In this document: positions 62,870-64,000 of the stretch, piece after piece | How the letters are laid out: the number at the start of each line of letters is the position of its first letter | Position numbering within the stretch: the stretch's first letter is position 1 | Source: Dyadobacter psychrotolerans | GTDB taxonomy: Bacteria; Bacteroidota; Bacteroidia; Cytophagales; Spirosomataceae | Length of the DNA: 64,000 bases | Direction: 5' to 3' | Assembly: GCF_004349265.1 (NCBI RefSeq) | Contig: NZ_SMFL01000002.1 | Coordinates: forward strand, 186,001 to 250,000 | Position numbers and translations under genes: made by a program | Notes under the pieces: model-generated | Database searches by the model: none | Seen by the model: only the letters and a program-made list of their open reading frames with translations | Told to the model about the DNA's origin: nothing

Positions 62870-64000
62870 ATGAAAAAAAATGCTTTACGAATATCGATAT
62901 GGGTACTTCCGTTGTGCTTTCTTCTGAATCTGACTGCCAGTGCTCAGGTAACACCAAACTACGATCCGCAGGTCTTTGGCAATTCCGCCAGTTTTTACAC
63001 AGGCGTGGAGCCAATCAGTATTGATGATTATAATACCAGCTGGTCCTATATGCTGTCGGGTAACTTCTCGATCGAGTTCTGGGTAAAGGTCGGTCCGGCG
63101 GAATTTGCCACGGGTAAAAACTGGATACATCAGCCCGATGGTGCCATTTCAGTTGGCACGGTTTACACCTGCGGCGATGCGGACTGTACTAGTTCAACAA
63201 CGTTAGTTCAATTTCAAATTCATATAACTGACCAGCAACAGGATTTTTTTACCGTCTGGGCACCTGTTACCCAATACAATGAATGGTTTCATGTGGCCCT
63301 GGTGAGTAATCAGTCGGTTGAAGTCGAAGGCTATGATCCGGATATCGACACCCAACGTGGTGAAATGGCGATTTATATCAACGGAGAAAAATCCGGCAGC
63401 AGGCCTGCTCCTGATCCCAATATGGTAAGAAAAAATACCCAACCTGTTAAGATTGGCGGAGATAACCGGTTTTTCAGAATGGATGAATTGCGTTTTTGGA
63501 ATATTCCAAAACTAAGAAGCGGAATTCTAACGACGATGAATGAAGAGGCTGATATTTACACAAACGGGCTTTTTGCTTATTACGATTATAACTTTCCCGG
63601 AACACAACCTGGCACTGGACTGGACAGGATTGTACCAAATAAATCCAGGGGCGCAGGCAGTCCGACTACGAATAGCAACAATGCGCTCACCGGAAGAATG
63701 ACCCAAAGTACTTATGCTGATTATCCTGTTTTTGGTCCGGACCACACTTTCGTTGCTGTTCAATCCGGGAGCTGGAATAATCCTGCAACCTGGGGAGGCG
63801 AGGGAGTTCCTTCATACCAGGAAGTGGTAACCATCGGCACGGGGCTGGAAGATGAGGAACCGTTTGAAGTAACGATGCAGTCCAATGCCGATGTAATCTC
63901 TATTGTTTTTAAAAACGGGAAAATTCGAACCAATGGTTATACACTTTCAACAAGCCTGAAAACCTTCGGCGCATCTGCCAGATCATACATCATCACCGAC
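62870..64000 (+). CDS. Secreted LamG/concanavalin-like protein, 3' end beyond the window
   Basis: An open frame of 377 codons begins at the ATG at 62870 and has no stop before the right edge, so the protein is partial. MKKNALRISIWVLPLCFLLNLTASAQ is a clear signal peptide. Residues of about 30-230 form a LamG/Laminin-G_3-like beta-sandwich (SGNFSIEFWVKVG, YNEWFHVALVSNQS, GEMAIYINGEK, FRMDELRFWNIPKLRSGI). From about 300, SGSWNNPATWGGEGVPSYQEVVTIGTG resembles the repeated segment found in large T9SS-secreted surface proteins. The family suggests a long adhesin with a C-terminal sorting domain beyond the window; that is inference, supported by porV at 42961. Confidence 0.82.
   Translation, partial: MKKNALRISIWVLPLCFLLNLTASAQVTPNYDPQVFGNSASFYTGVEPISIDDYNTSWSYMLSGNFSIEFWVKVGPAEFATGKNWIHQPDGAISVGTVYTCGDADCTSSTTLVQFQIHITDQQQDFFTVWAPVTQYNEWFHVALVSNQSVEVEGYDPDIDTQRGEMAIYINGEKSGSRPAPDPNMVRKNTQPVKIGGDNRFFRMDELRFWNIPKLRSGILTTMNEEADIYTNGLFAYYDYNFPGTQPGTGLDRIVPNKSRGAGSPTTNSNNALTGRMTQSTYADYPVFGPDHTFVAVQSGSWNNPATWGGEGVPSYQEVVTIGTGLEDEEPFEVTMQSNADVISIVFKNGKIRTNGYTLSTSLKTFGASARSYIITD

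Overview
The window looks like a chromosomal segment of a free-living member of the Bacteroidota, most likely Cytophagales of the Dyadobacter/Spirosoma type. The genus is an impression, not a measurement. Support comes from three SusC/SusD pairs, a hybrid two-component system, two ECF sigma/FecR cascades, the type IX secretion protein PorV, and a promoter of the TTTG / TAnnTTTG kind. I see no tRNA, rRNA, CRISPR array, integrase or transposase.

Layout. (1) 33-2462: a flavin-dependent luciferase-like oxidoreductase and a cytosolic GAF histidine kinase. (2) 2505-17179: a compact nitrate assimilation island. Leftward, nirB-nirD-sensor kinase-response regulator form one tight operon. Rightward lie a uroporphyrinogen-III methyltransferase (siroheme supply), an outer-membrane porin, a NarK-type transporter, a nitrate reductase fused to its own FAD/NAD diaphorase, a siroheme-reductase-like protein without cysteine ligands that carries a C-terminal rubredoxin, and a NarM-like protein. 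Nitrate would cross the outer and inner membranes, be reduced to nitrite by the fused reductase and then to ammonium by NirBD; the PilJ-type sensor kinase probably reads nitrate or nitrite. (3) 17381-31708: a pectin-type polysaccharide utilisation locus (PUL) with an (alpha/alpha)6 glycosidase-like protein, a pectinesterase, a 1372-aa hybrid two-component regulator, SusC, SusD and a beta-helix protein that may be a lyase. (4) 31780-33509: three small housekeeping-type genes (GNAT, DUF1801, Tam-like methyltransferase). (5) 33685-41445: a leftward sigma-FecR-SusC-SusD locus that ends in a nuclease/phosphatase lipoprotein and has no obvious glycosidase. (6) 41644-44061: bestrophin and PorV. (7) 44262-58827: a glycan/peptide cluster with an MGH1/GH63-like glycosidase, an exported M81 (MlrC) peptidase, a second leftward sigma-FecR-SusC-SusD-lipoprotein operon, and a divergent GH31. 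(8) 59155-64000: a small membrane protein, an SRPBCC protein, a response regulator/TPR kinase pair, and a LamG-like secreted protein that runs off the right edge.

Most interesting points. In both sigma/FecR loci the FecR-susC gap holds a strong intrinsic-terminator hairpin on the strand opposite the operon, at nearly the same distance from susC. This is the layout expected of cis-antisense RNAs that repress susC. The nitrate reductase carries a palindrome-rich insertion of about 50 residues resembling an in-frame repeat. The siroheme-reductase-like rubredoxin fusion beside it has lost the ligand cysteines. SusC architecture (STN domain present or absent) follows the regulator type in all three PULs.
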